From assembly GCF_016461825.1 (NCBI RefSeq), contig NZ_JAEMNU010000037.1, forward strand, positions 34,627-85,585: DNA of 50,959 nucleotides, written 5' to 3'. Shown in pieces: positions 9,229-19,454 of the stretch. The translations under genes and the position numbers were made by a program. Position 1 is the first letter of the stretch, and the number at the start of each line of letters is the position of its first letter. The notes beneath the pieces are model-generated. The model made no database searches and was not told the DNA's origin. It saw only the letters and a list, made by a program, of their open reading frames with translations. The DNA comes from Rugamonas violacea (GTDB lineage Bacteria > Pseudomonadota > Gammaproteobacteria > Burkholderiales > Burkholderiaceae_D).

Positions 9229-10299
9229 TTAGAAGTTGTGGTGGATGCCGAGGCCGTAGAAATTGACCGAGGTGTCCACCGTGGCCGAGCCGACGGCCGG
9301 CTGCTTGCGGTTCGACGCTTCGACGTAGAGATAGCTGCGGGCCGACAGGTTGTATTCGTAGCCGAGCGAGATTTCCTTGGTCTTGATCACGCCGTCCGGG
9401 GTCTTCTGGCCGTAGCCGGCGAGGATCTTGCCGGGGCCGGTGGTGTAGTTGGCGCCGATGATCCAGGACTTGGTTTCGCCGTTGACCGGCTTGGTGTGTT
9501 CCTGATCCTGTTTCTGATAGGAGGCCATCAGTTTCAGGCCGGTCACCGGCACCACCGAGGCGGCCACCGACCACAGCTTGGTTTCCACCGCGTTGCGCTC
9601 ATAGGCGGCCATGGCGGCGAACGGACCGTTGTTGAAGGTGCCCGACAGCGAGTATGGATTGGCGCTGGCATCGGCGCCGATCGGGTACTGGGCCGGCGTG
9701 CCGACCGCGTTGCGGCCCTGCAGGGCGGTGGCGCTGCCGCCGTTTTCCTTGCTGCCGACGGTGGCGTTGAGCTGGAAGCCGTTGAACACCGGGGTGTTAT
9801 AGAACAGCGCGTTGGACAGGCGGTTGCCCGAGTTGCCGGCGGGGCCGAGCGGATCGCTGCCCGAGCCGAAGGCGGTGGCGTAGCCGGCCACCTGCAGGTC
9901 GGTCTGGAAGCCGGCCACGCTCGGCAGGCCGCTCCATGGTTCGAAGGCGGTGATCGATTCCTGGAAGGCGGTCAGGCCGCGGCCCAGGCGCACGGTGCCG
10001 AAGCCGCCCTGCAGGCCGACCCGGCTCTGGCCCTGGAACAGGGGACGGGTGCCGCTTTCCAGCGTGCCGGTGTCCGGCTCGTAGCGGATTTCCAGTTGGA
10101 ACAGGGCCTTCAGGCCGCTGCCCAGGTCTTCCACGCCCTTGAAGCCGAGCTTGTTGTTGTCGCGCTTGCCGATGGCGGCGGTGGTGCCGGTGCGTTTGGT
10201 CACGCCGGCGTCGACGGTACCGTAGATCGTCACGGACGATTGTGCCTGCGCACCGGCGAATGCGCCCAGGAGTGCCAGAGCCACTAAAGATTTTTTCAT
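9229..10299 (-). CDS. Gram-negative general porin, copy 2
   Basis: This is a 356-residue outer-membrane porin with signal peptide MKKSLVALALLGAFAGAQA, then QSSVTIYGTVDAGVTKRTG. It ends in LGIHHNF with the terminal Phe. The internal segments GVEDLGSGLKALFQLEIRY and GTVRLGRGLTAFQ are classic for Burkholderiales porins. It shares the fold but only moderate similarity with the porin just downstream on the same strand, so this is an old pair rather than a fresh duplication. The start ATG has AAAGGAATAA just upstream (minus strand). Confidence 0.95.
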   Translation of the reverse strand: MKKSLVALALLGAFAGAQAQSSVTIYGTVDAGVTKRTGTTAAIGKRDNNKLGFKGVEDLGSGLKALFQLEIRYEPDTGTLESGTRPLFQGQSRVGLQGGFGTVRLGRGLTAFQESITAFEPWSGLPSVAGFQTDLQVAGYATAFGSGSDPLGPAGNSGNRLSNALFYNTPVFNGFQLNATVGSKENGGSATALQGRNAVGTPAQYPIGADASANPYSLSGTFNNGPFAAMAAYERNAVETKLWSVAASVVPVTGLKLMASYQKQDQEHTKPVNGETKSWIIGANYTTGPGKILAGYGQKTPDGVIKTKEISLGYEYNLSARSYLYVEASNRKQPAVGSATVDTSVNFYGLGIHHNF

Positions 10300-10769
10300 T
10301 TGTTATTCCTTTAAAAGTGAATCGTACAAACATCCCAACTAGCCTTCGAGCGGGAAAGCCGCGCCACTCGGATGAGCTGAACCTTAATGTCTGGCCGCGC
10401 CAATCACGCCGGATTGGTCGATTATGAGTACTTGTCTTGGTCGAAAGCGGGGCAAAGCGGGCTTCCTGTTGTATTTTCGAAACGCTTAACAGGCTGGCCA
10501 TCAGGGTGTTTTTAACATTGTTGCCACCACACATGGTGGTCAAAACGCCACGATGGCGCGGCCCGGTCCCTGGGCAATTGTTTGTGTAAGATCAAACACT
10601 TAGCGCTTTGTAAGTCTGGCGGCAGCTTGCCCCCCTACACTGGACTTCTAGTTTATCTGGCAGCCTCATCTTGTTTCGTGGCAAGATAAATAAGCACATC
10701 GGCCGTCCCACCCTGCGCAGACAGCGCGGACGCACCGCCCGCTTCATGAATCGGATTCATAGTGAGACG
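10300..10769. other. Divergent intergenic region between porin 2 and the Sel1 gene
   Basis: About 470 bases carry no supported gene and are clearly less GC-rich than the flanks. Inverted repeats visible are CCAATC/GATTGG (10400-10417, 6-base loop), CCACCA/TGGTGG (10524-10539, 4-base loop) and GTTTG/CAAAC (10580-10597). On the minus strand TTGACC (10543-10538) could be a porin -35 box, but a good -10 at the right spacing is missing. It may hold porin regulatory sites or an antisense sRNA; the sequence alone does not decide. Confidence 0.4.
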
Positions 10770-12341
10770 ATGGCAAATCGAGAAGAGTTAGGGATCATCC
10801 GTGGCGCCCGCGCCGGAGACGCGGGTAGCCAACTGGCGCTGGGCAAGCTGTATTTGTTCGGCGGCGCCAGCTTGCCGCGTAGCATGCCGACGGCCTTGCA
10901 CTGGCTCAACCGCGCCGCCCAGCAGCAGCAGGACGAGGCCTGGCGCCTGATCGGCCACCACATCCCCTTCGAACACGCGCGCCACTGCCTGCCCGCCGCG
11001 CTGGGTTGGTACGACCGCGCCTATCAAGAGGGCATCGCGGCGGCCGGGCTGGTGTTGGCCCAACTGGTGCTCAGCCAGGGCGGCCAGCAGGCCGATGCAC
11101 CGCTGCGCGAGCGCGCCCGGCAGGCGCTCGAGGCCGCCGCGCGGTCCGGCTCGGCCGAGGCGCAGTGGTTGTTGGCCAGCCAGCCCGGCCCGGCGGCGGC
11201 GGCCGTCGCCGGGCCGGTCGTGGCCGCCGCCATGCCGGCGCCGGCCGGCGCCGACGGCCAGCAATGGTTGACCCGGGCCGCCGACAACGGCGTGCCGGCG
11301 GCGCAGTACGCCGTGCTGCAACAGGCATGGGAGGAAGAGGACCGCCGCGCCTTCCTGGAGCGCGCGCTGCCGCTGGCGCGCGGCTTGCTGGAGCAGGCCC
11401 CGGCCGACGCCGAGGCGGCCCGCGCCAGCGGCTGGCAGCTGGAGGCGCAGCAGGTGGCGCTGCTGGCCCGTTGTGCCCGCGCGCTCAACGACGTCGCCGC
11501 CCCCGACCCCTTCAGCGAGGGCGAGCTGCAGCGTTGCCGCGAGCTGGCCGCCCACGGCGGCGACCGCCGCTCGCAGCTCGAACTGGGCCTGTGGTTCGCC
11601 CGCATGCGCGGCGACGGCGCCCGCCTCAGTTCCGGCATCGCCGCCGTCAACTTCAAGCGCGCCATCCGCTGGCTGACCCAGGCCGGCGAGCAGGGCCTGG
11701 CCGAAGCCTGGTTCGCCCTGTCGCGCATCTATATCAAGCCGGAGTTTTCCCAGCGCAGCGTGGTCGAGGCGCAGACCTACCTGGAGCGCGCCGCCGACAT
11801 GGGCCACAGCGCGGCCCAGCTCGAATGCGGCATCCACGCCTGGCGCACCCGCCGCGGCGACGAGAACAGCGACGTGCGCGCCGCCTACTGGCTGCAGAAG
11901 GCCGCCGCCCAGGGTTGCGACGAGGCCGAGGCCGCGCTGGCGCGCATCGCCGCGCCGCAGCACGGCGCCGGCTGGGCCGCCGAGGTGGTGCCGCTGCTGA
12001 CGCGCGAGCTGGTCGACTGCCAGCCTTTGCTGGCCGGCCGCATCGAGCTGGCCGCCCTGTTCGGCCTGACCCGCGCCGAGGCCTTGTTGTTGGATATGAA
12101 ATCGGCCGACCAGGGCCATTGCCTGGTGGTCGACATCCGCGCCGCCTACGGCCGCAGCAAGCGCCGCCTGATCCTGCTGCGCACCCTGCAGCAGCGCCAG
12201 ATGCTCGACCGCGTGGTGCGCCTGTTCGAGCGCATCGACTGCGGCCCGAACGGGCCGGAGGGCAACTACCGGCAACGCCTGTACCGGCTCAAGACCTGGT
12301 TGCCGCAGGCGCCGTCGGACGGCGGCCTGCAGCCGGCCTGA
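10770..12341 (+). CDS. Sel1/TPR-like repeat protein (523 aa)
   Basis: The protein has helical Sel1-like repeats: GSQLALGKLYLFGG, SAEAQWLLA, GVPAAQYAVL, GDRRSQLELGLWFARM, GLAEAWFALSRIYI and GHSAAQLECGIHAW. The roughly 110-residue C-terminal part (LFGLTRAEALLLDMKSADQGH, then a basic RAAYGRSKRRLILLRTLQQRQ) is not a repeat and I do not recognise it. No signal peptide or membrane segment is seen, so it is probably cytoplasmic. Sel1 proteins are scaffolds and no partner is indicated. The start is uncertain: ATG at 10770 has GAGA just upstream, ATG at 10746 is also possible. It is the only plus-strand gene between dapF and xerC. Confidence 0.75.
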   Translation: MANREELGIIRGARAGDAGSQLALGKLYLFGGASLPRSMPTALHWLNRAAQQQQDEAWRLIGHHIPFEHARHCLPAALGWYDRAYQEGIAAAGLVLAQLVLSQGGQQADAPLRERARQALEAAARSGSAEAQWLLASQPGPAAAAVAGPVVAAAMPAPAGADGQQWLTRAADNGVPAAQYAVLQQAWEEEDRRAFLERALPLARGLLEQAPADAEAARASGWQLEAQQVALLARCARALNDVAAPDPFSEGELQRCRELAAHGGDRRSQLELGLWFARMRGDGARLSSGIAAVNFKRAIRWLTQAGEQGLAEAWFALSRIYIKPEFSQRSVVEAQTYLERAADMGHSAAQLECGIHAWRTRRGDENSDVRAAYWLQKAAAQGCDEAEAALARIAAPQHGAGWAAEVVPLLTRELVDCQPLLAGRIELAALFGLTRAEALLLDMKSADQGHCLVVDIRAAYGRSKRRLILLRTLQQRQMLDRVVRLFERIDCGPNGPEGNYRQRLYRLKTWLPQAPSDGGLQPA

Positions 12342-12410
12342 GCGCGCCGGGCGCGGCGGCGGACCGGCGGCGGCCGTGCGATGCGGCGCGATACGCGCGC
12401 GCCATGCCGC

Positions 12411-13274
12411 CTACAGCGTGATCTCGCCCTCGAACACGGTCACCGCCGGGCCGCTCAAGCAGACCGGCTCGCCCTCGCCGGCCCAGGCGATGCTCAGCTG
12501 GCCGCCCCGGGCGTCGACCCGCACCGGCGAGTCGAGCAGGCCGCGGCGGATGCCGGCCACCACGGCGGCGCAGGCGCCGGTGCCGCAGGCCAGCGTTTCG
12601 CCGGCGCCGCGCTCGTAGACGCGCAACTTGATGTGGCGGCGGCCGAGCACCTGCATGAAGCCGGCGTTGACGCGGCGCGGGAAGCGCGGGTGATGCTCGA
12701 TCAGCGGGCCGCTCAGGTCGACCGGCGCGCTGTCGACGTCGTCGACCACTTGGACGGCGTGCGGATTGCCCATCGACAGAACCGACACCAGCACCGTCTC
12801 GCGCGCGCCGCCCAGCTCCAGCACCAGCGGCCACAGCGTGTCGCGGCCGGCGGCCACGCCGGCCAGGCCGTCGGCGTCGAACGGCACCTGGGCCGGCGCC
12901 AGCTGCGGCGCGCCCATGTCGACGGTGATGCTGCCGTCGGCCTCCAGGCGCGGCGCGATGACGCCGGCCTTGGTCTCGACGCGGATGCTGCTCAGCCCGG
13001 TCAAGCCCTTCTCGGCGACGAACTTGACGAAGGCGCGCGCGCCGTTGCCGCACTGCTCGACCTCGCCGCCGTCGTTGTTGAAGATGCGGTAGCGGAAGTC
13101 GCAGCCGGGCAGGGTGGGCCGCTCGACCACCAGGATCTGGTCGGCGCCGATGCCGAAGCGGCGGTCGGCCAGGCGCCGCCACTGCGCGGCGCTCAGCTCG
13201 ACCTGCTGGTTGATCGCGTCGACGACGATGAAGTCGTTGCCGGCGCCGTGCATCTTGGTGAATTTGAGTTTCAT
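12411..13274 (-). CDS. dapF: Diaminopimelate epimerase
   Basis: This enzyme interconverts LL- and meso-diaminopimelate for lysine and peptidoglycan synthesis. It has 287 residues, starting [20 protein letters not shown]. Both catalytic cysteines of this PLP-independent racemase are present: Cys75 in [10 protein letters not shown], and the second in [12 protein letters not shown] near residue 230. It lies 38 nt downstream of the second lpxL gene on the same strand, so lipid A acylation and peptidoglycan precursor genes share an operon, as in other Burkholderiales. Confidence 0.97.
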   Translation of the reverse strand: MKLKFTKMHGAGNDFIVVDAINQQVELSAAQWRRLADRRFGIGADQILVVERPTLPGCDFRYRIFNNDGGEVEQCGNGARAFVKFVAEKGLTGLSSIRVETKAGVIAPRLEADGSITVDMGAPQLAPAQVPFDADGLAGVAAGRDTLWPLVLELGGARETVLVSVLSMGNPHAVQVVDDVDSAPVDLSGPLIEHHPRFPRRVNAGFMQVLGRRHIKLRVYERGAGETLACGTGACAAVVAGIRRGLLDSPVRVDARGGQLSIAWAGEGEPVCLSGPAVTVFEGEITL

Positions 13275-13312
13275 CGGGTTAATCTGTGGCGGAAAAAGGG
13301 TGGGCCGGCCGT

Positions 13313-14194
13313 TCAGGGCGTCGGCTTGGCGTACAGCGAGGCCTGGCCGGCCGGCCGCGTCTTGAAGCGTTTGTGGGTCCAGAAATACTCGGCCGGCGCC
13401 TCGCGCACGCGTTCCTCGATGAACTCGTTCATGCGGCGGGTGGCGGCGAGCATGTCCTCGCCCGGGTAATTGTCCCACACCGGGTAGAACTTGACACGCC
13501 AGCCGCGGTAGTTCGGCAGGAAGGTGGCGATCACCGGCATCACCTGGGCGCCGGTGCTGGCGGCGATGCGGGCGGTGGCCGTCAGGGTGGCCGCCTCGAC
13601 GCCGAAGAAGGGCACGAACTCGGCGTCCTTCTCGCCGAAGTCCATGTCCGGCAGCATGAAGTAGGGCAGCTTGTCGCGCAGCGCGCGCAGGATGGGCTTG
13701 ATGCCGTCTTGGCGGGTGAACAGGCGCACCGGCTTGAAGCGCGAGCGGCCCCGCCGCAGCACCTGGTCGAAGGCGGCGTTCTTCTGCTGCACGTACATCG
13801 ACGAGGCGCTGGCCTCCATGGCGATGGCGACGCCGGCCACGTCGAGGCAGACGAAATGCGGGCACAGCAGAATGGTCGGTGTCTGCGTCATCGCCGCCAC
13901 CGGCACGGCGCCGGGCTCGACCGTGATCAGGCGGCGCAGGCGCGCCTCCGAGGCCCACCACAGCACGCCGCGCTCCCACACGCTGCGCGAATAGGCCTGG
14001 AAGTGCTGGCGCGCCAGGCGGACCCGCTCGGCTTCGCCGAGTTCGGGCAGGCACAGGCGCAGATTGGTCAGCGCGATGTGGCGGCGCGCGCGCAGCAAGG
14101 TAAACAGGATGGCGCCGACCAGGTCGCCGAAGCGGCCCAGCAGCGGCAGCGGCAGCCAGTGCAGCAGCCACATCAGTCCAAGCATCAGCTTCAT
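13313..14194 (-). CDS. Lipid A biosynthesis lauroyl/myristoyl acyltransferase (HX4D type)
   Basis: This is an inner-membrane LpxL/LpxM-family late acyltransferase adding a secondary acyl chain to lipid A. It has 293 residues with an N-terminal membrane anchor ([20 protein letters not shown]). The catalytic motif is His113-FVCL-Asp118 (HX4D). The C-terminal [12 protein letters not shown] box is also typical. Its start overlaps the stop of the upstream paralog by ATGA (14191-14194), so translation is coupled. Which acyl chain or position it serves cannot be told. Confidence 0.92.
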   Translation of the reverse strand: MKLMLGLMWLLHWLPLPLLGRFGDLVGAILFTLLRARRHIALTNLRLCLPELGEAERVRLARQHFQAYSRSVWERGVLWWASEARLRRLITVEPGAVPVAAMTQTPTILLCPHFVCLDVAGVAIAMEASASSMYVQQKNAAFDQVLRRGRSRFKPVRLFTRQDGIKPILRALRDKLPYFMLPDMDFGEKDAEFVPFFGVEAATLTATARIAASTGAQVMPVIATFLPNYRGWRVKFYPVWDNYPGEDMLAATRRMNEFIEERVREAPAEYFWTHKRFKTRPAGQASLYAKPTP

Positions 14195-15099
14195 GCCGCC
14201 TCCCCGCCGGCCTTGGCCTTGGCTGCGGTCTCGGCCTCGGCCTTGGCCCGCGCCTGGGCGCCGCTGTCGGGCGCGCTGGCGCCGGCCGGCACCTTGTAGC
14301 GGTTGTAGCTCCAATAATATTGCCCGGGACTGCGGGCGATCAGTTGCTCCATCGCGCCGTTGATGGCGCGCGCCTGTTCGGCCGCCGTGCCCTCCAGGCT
14401 GGCCTCGAACGGCACGAAACGGACCACGTAACCCCTGCCATGCGGCAGCCGCTCGGCATAGGTGACGATGATGACGGCGTCGCCCATCTGCGCCAGCTTG
14501 GCCGGCAGGGTCATGGTGTAGGCGGCGCGGCCGAAGAAGTCGGCCCACACGCCTTCGCCCTCCTGCGGCACCTGGTCGGGCAGCAGGCCGATCGGCCGGC
14601 CGCGCTTCAGCGTCTTGGCCAGGATGCGCACGCCGGACATGGTGGCCGGCGCCAGCAGCAGGTTGTTGCGCGCGCGGGCGCCTTCGATCAGCGGTTTCAG
14701 CGCCGCCTTCTTCGGCGGCCGGTACATCACGGTCAGCTCGGTGCGCAGCGCGATCTCCTGCGCGACGATCTCGAAGCAGCCCAGGTGTGGCGTCAAAAAG
14801 ACGATGCCGCGGCCGGCGTCGAGGGCTTGCTGGACGACGATCCAGTTTTCGTCGCTGGCGTGGCGCGAGACGCGCTCCGGCGCGGCGCACCAGATGAAGG
14901 GCAGCTCGACGATGCTTTTGCCGGCCTCGGCGATGGCCGTCGGCAGATGGGCGGCGTAACCGGCCTGACGCATGTTGTCGCGCATGCGCCGGCGGTAGGA
15001 CGGCGAGCTCAGATACACCAGCCAGCCCAGCGCGGCGCCCAGCGCATGCAGGAAGGGCAGGGGGAAGATGGAGAGGAAACGGAAAAGGAGTACCAGCAT
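14191..15099 (-). CDS. lpxL: Lipid A biosynthesis lauroyl acyltransferase (HX4E type)
   Basis: This is the first of two tandem LpxL-family acyltransferases, 302 aa. It has an N-terminal membrane segment ([20 protein letters not shown]), catalytic His105-LGCF-Glu110 (HX4E), the acceptor-site [20 protein letters not shown] block, and the C-terminal YYWSYNRYK box. An Ala/Lys-rich tail (about 25 residues, [20 protein letters not shown]) extends past the usual end. It is divergent from metK across 199 bases, an arrangement conserved in Burkholderiales. No strong Shine-Dalgarno precedes the ATG at 15099. Confidence 0.93.
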   Translation of the reverse strand: MLVLLFRFLSIFPLPFLHALGAALGWLVYLSSPSYRRRMRDNMRQAGYAAHLPTAIAEAGKSIVELPFIWCAAPERVSRHASDENWIVVQQALDAGRGIVFLTPHLGCFEIVAQEIALRTELTVMYRPPKKAALKPLIEGARARNNLLLAPATMSGVRILAKTLKRGRPIGLLPDQVPQEGEGVWADFFGRAAYTMTLPAKLAQMGDAVIIVTYAERLPHGRGYVVRFVPFEASLEGTAAEQARAINGAMEQLIARSPGQYYWSYNRYKVPAGASAPDSGAQARAKAEAETAAKAKAGGEAA

Positions 15100-15189
15100 G
15101 GGTTTGATTCGTGTAAAGAAGAGGGCGTTCGGCGCGTATTGCCTAGCCAAAATTTTTTTAAGAAGCGTAAAATACCACGTATGCAGGAT

Positions 15190-15241
15190 CCGCTGAGTTA
15201 ACAGACAACTTGCGAAGCGGAATATAAATGTCGCTAAAGCG
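15190..15241 (+). ncRNA. SAM-II-type riboswitch aptamer in the metK leader
   Basis: The sequence aligns by eye to the SAM-II (SAM-alpha) class. P1 is CCGCT (15190-15194) with AGCGG (15216-15220). The loop begins GAGTTAAC (class: GAUUUAAC). Loop TTGC (15210-15213) matches the class UUGC. The 3' strand ATAAATGTCGCTAAA (15224-15238) differs from the class core AUAAAUGUAGCUAAA at one position. The pseudoknot GCGA (15212-15215) with TCGC (15231-15234) is possible. The loop is about five bases longer than in the well-studied example. It stands 58 bases upstream of the SAM synthetase gene, the expected target. The class assignment is from memory of the consensus, not a model search. Confidence 0.8.
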
Positions 15242-15299
15242 TCGCAAGCCGTATTGGTTGGCGACAAAACATCTTCACACCAATATCAGGAGCTTGCGA
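15242..15299 (+). promoter_or_regulatory. Putative expression platform masking the metK start
   Basis: TCGCAAGC (15242-15249) is perfectly complementary to GCTTGCGA (15292-15299), which covers the end of the AGGAG ribosome site and the A of the start codon. Between them lies a 7-bp hairpin TATTGGT/ACCAATA (15252-15258 and 15279-15285). TCGCAAG can instead pair with CTTGCGA at 15209-15215 inside the aptamer loop. The two pairings are mutually exclusive, which suggests a translational switch. Confidence 0.6.
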
Positions 15300-16465
15300 T
15301 GTCAAACGATTACCTCTTCACCTCGGAATCCGTATCCGAAGGCCATCCGGACAAGGTCGCCGACCAGATTTCCGACGCCATCCTCGACGCCATCCTGGCG
15401 CAGGACCCGAAAGCGCGGGTCGCCGCCGAAACGCTGTGCAACACCGGTCTGGTGGTGCTGGCCGGCGAGATCACCACCTTCGCCAACGTCGATTATATTC
15501 AAGTGGCGCGCGAAACCATCAAACGCATCGGCTACGACAACACCGACTACGGCATCGACTACCGCGGCTGCGCCGTGCTGGTCGGCTACGACAAGCAGTC
15601 GCCCGACATCGCCCAGGGCGTCGACGAGGGCGCCGGCATCGACCTCGACCAGGGCGCCGGCGACCAGGGCCTGATGTTCGGCTACGCCTGCGACGAGACG
15701 GCCGAGCTGATGCCGGCCGCCATCCACTACGCCCACCGCCTGGTCGAGCGCCAGTCGCAGCTGCGCAAGGACGGCCGCCTGCCGTGGTTGCGTCCGGACG
15801 CCAAGTCGCAGGTCACCCTGCGCTACGTCAACGGCCGCCCGGTCGCCGTCGACACCGTGGTGCTGTCGACCCAGCATTCGCCGGACATCTCGCACAAGCA
15901 CATCGAAGAGGCGGTGATCGAGGACATCATCAAGCAGGTCATGCCGCGCGAATGGCTGGTCGACACCCGCTACCTGGTCAACCCGACCGGCCGCTTCGTC
16001 ATCGGCGGTCCGCAGGGCGACTGCGGCCTGACCGGCCGCAAGATCATCGTCGACACCTACGGCGGCGCCAGCCCGCACGGCGGCGGCGCCTTCTCCGGCA
16101 AGGACCCCACCAAGGTCGACCGCTCGGCCGCCTACGCCGCCCGCTACGTCGCCAAGAACGTGGTCGCCGCCGGCCTGGCGCGGCAGTGCCAGGTGCAGGT
16201 CAGCTACGCCATCGGCGTGGCCAAGCCGATCAACATCACCGTCTACACCGAAGGCACCGGCGTGATTCCGGACGACAAGATCGCCGCCCTGGTGATGGAG
16301 CACTTCGACCTGCGGCCGAAAGGCATCGTGCAGATGCTCGACCTGCTGCGCCCGATCTACCAGAAGACCGCCGCCTACGGCCACTTCGGCCGCGAAGAGC
16401 CGGAGTTCACCTGGGAGCGCACCGACAAGGCCGCCATCCTGCGCGACGCCGCCGGCCTCAAGTAA
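15299..16465 (+). CDS. metK: S-adenosylmethionine synthetase
   Basis: MetK makes SAM from methionine and ATP. The protein has 388 residues starting [20 protein letters not shown], with GHPDK in the ATP/metal site, the [16 protein letters not shown] motif, and the glycine-rich [19 protein letters not shown] loop. AGGAG at 15288-15292 sets the start at 15299. It is transcribed alone, with a strong terminator downstream at 16518. The leader carries a SAM-II-like aptamer and start-masking hairpin, so feedback repression by SAM is expected. Confidence 0.98.
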   Translation: MSNDYLFTSESVSEGHPDKVADQISDAILDAILAQDPKARVAAETLCNTGLVVLAGEITTFANVDYIQVARETIKRIGYDNTDYGIDYRGCAVLVGYDKQSPDIAQGVDEGAGIDLDQGAGDQGLMFGYACDETAELMPAAIHYAHRLVERQSQLRKDGRLPWLRPDAKSQVTLRYVNGRPVAVDTVVLSTQHSPDISHKHIEEAVIEDIIKQVMPREWLVDTRYLVNPTGRFVIGGPQGDCGLTGRKIIVDTYGGASPHGGGAFSGKDPTKVDRSAAYAARYVAKNVVAAGLARQCQVQVSYAIGVAKPINITVYTEGTGVIPDDKIAALVMEHFDLRPKGIVQMLDLLRPIYQKTAAYGHFGREEPEFTWERTDKAAILRDAAGLK

Positions 16466-16517
16466 TCAGGTAATCAAGCAATCCGAAAGCCCGCGCCGCC
16501 GCCTTCGGCGAGCGGTG

Positions 16518-16563
16518 CCACAGGGGCGGCGCGGCGAGTCCGCCCCGTCCCTGTGGTTTTTTT
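16518..16563 (+). terminator. Rho-independent terminator of metK
   Basis: CCACAGGGGCGG (16518-16529) pairs with CCGCCCCGTCCCTGTGG (16540-16556), a long stem with minor bulges, followed by seven Ts (16557-16563). Confidence 0.85.
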
Positions 16564-16573
16564 GGCGCGCCGA

Positions 16574-16616
16574 CCGCCGCCCCGTCCGCCTTGCGCCGGG
16601 CGCGGCGGCGGTTTTT
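16574..16616 (+). terminator. Second terminator-like hairpin before the ahcY promoter
   Basis: CCGCCGC (16574-16580) pairs with GCGGCGG (about 16602-16610) around a GC-rich loop, then TTTTT (16612-16616). It may back up the metK terminator. Confidence 0.55.
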
Positions 16617-16617
16617 C

Positions 16618-16648
16618 TTGCCTTGGACTACGGCAACGGTGTTAAAAT
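16618..16648 (+). promoter_or_regulatory. Candidate sigma-70 promoter of the ahcY operon
   Basis: -10 box TAAAAT at 16643-16648, eight bases ahead of the riboswitch, which would place the transcript start at its 5' edge. The -35 box could be TTGCCT (16618-16623, 19-base spacer); TTGGAC at 16623 is closer to consensus but the spacer is too short. The position between a terminator and the riboswitch supports the call. Confidence 0.45.
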
Positions 16649-16655
16649 CCCTGTT

Positions 16656-16720
16656 CCGAGGAGCGTTGCGACGAAATTCCCCATTTCGCCAGGCTCGGAA
16701 TCTGCAACCGCGCTCACGTT
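16656..16720 (+). ncRNA. S-adenosylhomocysteine (SAH) riboswitch
   Basis: This matches the SAH riboswitch class by its conserved blocks: CCGAGGAGCGTTGCGAC at the 5' side, CCAGGCTCGG in the middle and CGCTCACGTT at the 3' side. P1 is CCGAG (16656-16660) with CTCGG (16694-16698). P2 is CGAAAT (16672-16677) with ATTTCG (16683-16688). The pseudoknot is GAGCG (16661-16665) with CGCTC (16711-16715). SAH binding turns genes on in this class, and ahcY, the SAH-degrading enzyme, starts 29 bases further on. No terminator follows within the leader, so control may be at the ribosome site. Confidence 0.93.
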
Positions 16721-16748
16721 ACTTTTTTCTAACTGAAAGGAGGGCGTG

Positions 16749-18176
<1,428 letters not shown>

Positions 18177-18260
18177 TCTGCCTTGAGCAGCGGGGCCGGC
18201 CTTTTCACGATCGCCGGCCCCAGTTTCGTCCCGCCCCAATTTTTGCAGCGAGTCCCACCC

Positions 18261-18617
18261 ATGCGTTTGGTCCTTACCTGGTTAATCAACGCGGCAGCCC
18301 TGCTGGCCGTTCCCTACCTGATGCATTCCGTCGATGTCACGAGCATCGGCGCGGCCCTCGTCGCGGCCCTCCTGCTGGGCCTGGTCAACACCCTGATCCG
18401 CCCCGTGCTGCTGTTGCTGACCCTGCCGGTGACGGTGGTCTCGCTCGGCCTGTTCATCTTCGTCATCAACGGCCTGATGTTTTGGCTGGTGGCCCAGCTG
18501 GTCAACGGCTTCCATGTCGACAGTTTCTGGTCGGCCATCGGCGGCGCCCTGCTGTACAGCGTGATTTCCTGGTCCCTGTCCACCCTACTTCTGAAGAACG
18601 CAGATGGAAACTCCTAA
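18261..18617 (+). CDS. Phage-holin-family-4-like small membrane protein
   Basis: The protein has 118 residues with four hydrophobic segments (about 4-22, 28-50, 56-80, 88-112), matching the Pfam 'phage holin family' type that is widespread in bacterial chromosomes. No phage genes are near, so the family name should not be read as a lysis function. The 3' end overlaps the metF start by 14 nt, showing coupling. It sits 84 nt after ahcY. A link to one-carbon metabolism is suggested only by position; this trio is common in beta-proteobacteria. Confidence 0.85.
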   Translation: MRLVLTWLINAAALLAVPYLMHSVDVTSIGAALVAALLLGLVNTLIRPVLLLLTLPVTVVSLGLFIFVINGLMFWLVAQLVNGFHVDSFWSAIGGALLYSVISWSLSTLLLKNADGNS

Positions 18618-19431
18618 TTTCAGCATCGAATTCTATCCGCCCAAGACGGCGGAAGGCGCCGAGAAGCTGCGCGCCACGCGCGCCAAGCTCTCGCTGCTGC
18701 ACCCCAAGTATTTTTCCGTGACCTTCGGCGCCGGCGGCAGCACCCAGCGCGGCACGCTCGACACGGTGGTCGAAATCCTCGCCGCCGGCGAGGACGCCGC
18801 GCCCCACCTGTCCTGCGTCGGCGGCACGCGCGAGTCGATCCGCGCCATCCTGGCCGAATTCAAGTCGCACAATATCCGCCGTGTCGTCGCCCTGCGCGGC
18901 GACCTGCCGAGCGGCTACGGCGCGGCCGGCGAATTCCGCTACGCCAACGAGCTGGTCGAATTCATCCGCGCCGAGACGGGCGACTGGTTCCACATCGAAG
19001 TGGCCGCCTATCCCGAGGTGCACCCGCAAGCCCGTTCGCCGCAGGACGACCTGTTGGCCTTCGAGCGCAAGGTCAAGGCCGGCGCCAACGCCGCCATCAC
19101 CCAGTACTTCTACAACGCCGACGCCTACTTCCAGTACGTCGAGCAGACCCGCAAGCTGGGCATCGAGGTGCCCATCGTGGCCGGCATCATGCCGATCACC
19201 AATTACACCCAGCTGATGCGCTTCTCCGACATGTGCGGCGCCGAGATCCCGCGCTGGGTGCGCCTCAAGCTGGCCAGCTTCGGCGACGACAGCGCCTCGA
19301 TCAAGGCCTTCGGCCTGGACGTGGTGACGGCGCTGTGCCAACGCCTGCTGGCCGGCGGCGCGCCCGGCCTGCACTTCTACAGCATGAACCAGGCCGCCGC
19401 CACGACGGCCCTGTGGCAGCGCCTGGTCTGA
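18604..19431 (+). CDS. metF: 5,10-methylenetetrahydrofolate reductase
   Basis: MetF reduces methylene-THF to methyl-THF with FAD, giving the methyl group that turns homocysteine into methionine. It has 275 residues with NFSIEFYPPKTAEGAE (catalytic Glu), SVTFGAGGSTQRGT, the FAD-binding VALRGDLPSGYG, and ITQYFYNADAYFQYV. It is the last gene of the SAH-riboswitch operon, so homocysteine release and remethylation respond together to SAH. A terminator follows at 19455. Confidence 0.97.
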   Translation: METPNFSIEFYPPKTAEGAEKLRATRAKLSLLHPKYFSVTFGAGGSTQRGTLDTVVEILAAGEDAAPHLSCVGGTRESIRAILAEFKSHNIRRVVALRGDLPSGYGAAGEFRYANELVEFIRAETGDWFHIEVAAYPEVHPQARSPQDDLLAFERKVKAGANAAITQYFYNADAYFQYVEQTRKLGIEVPIVAGIMPITNYTQLMRFSDMCGAEIPRWVRLKLASFGDDSASIKAFGLDVVTALCQRLLAGGAPGLHFYSMNQAAATTALWQRLV

Positions 19432-19454
19432 GCGACAGCCCGGCAAGCACCAAG

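Noticed and set aside
15139..15173. metK promoter TTGCCT...TAAAAT
   Set aside because: The -10 is plausible, but the spacer would be 23 bases, too long for sigma-70; no better -35 was found.
18261..18617. Prophage lysis gene
   Set aside because: Only the family name suggests phage. It is fixed in a methyl-cycle operon and no phage structural, integrase or endolysin genes are near.
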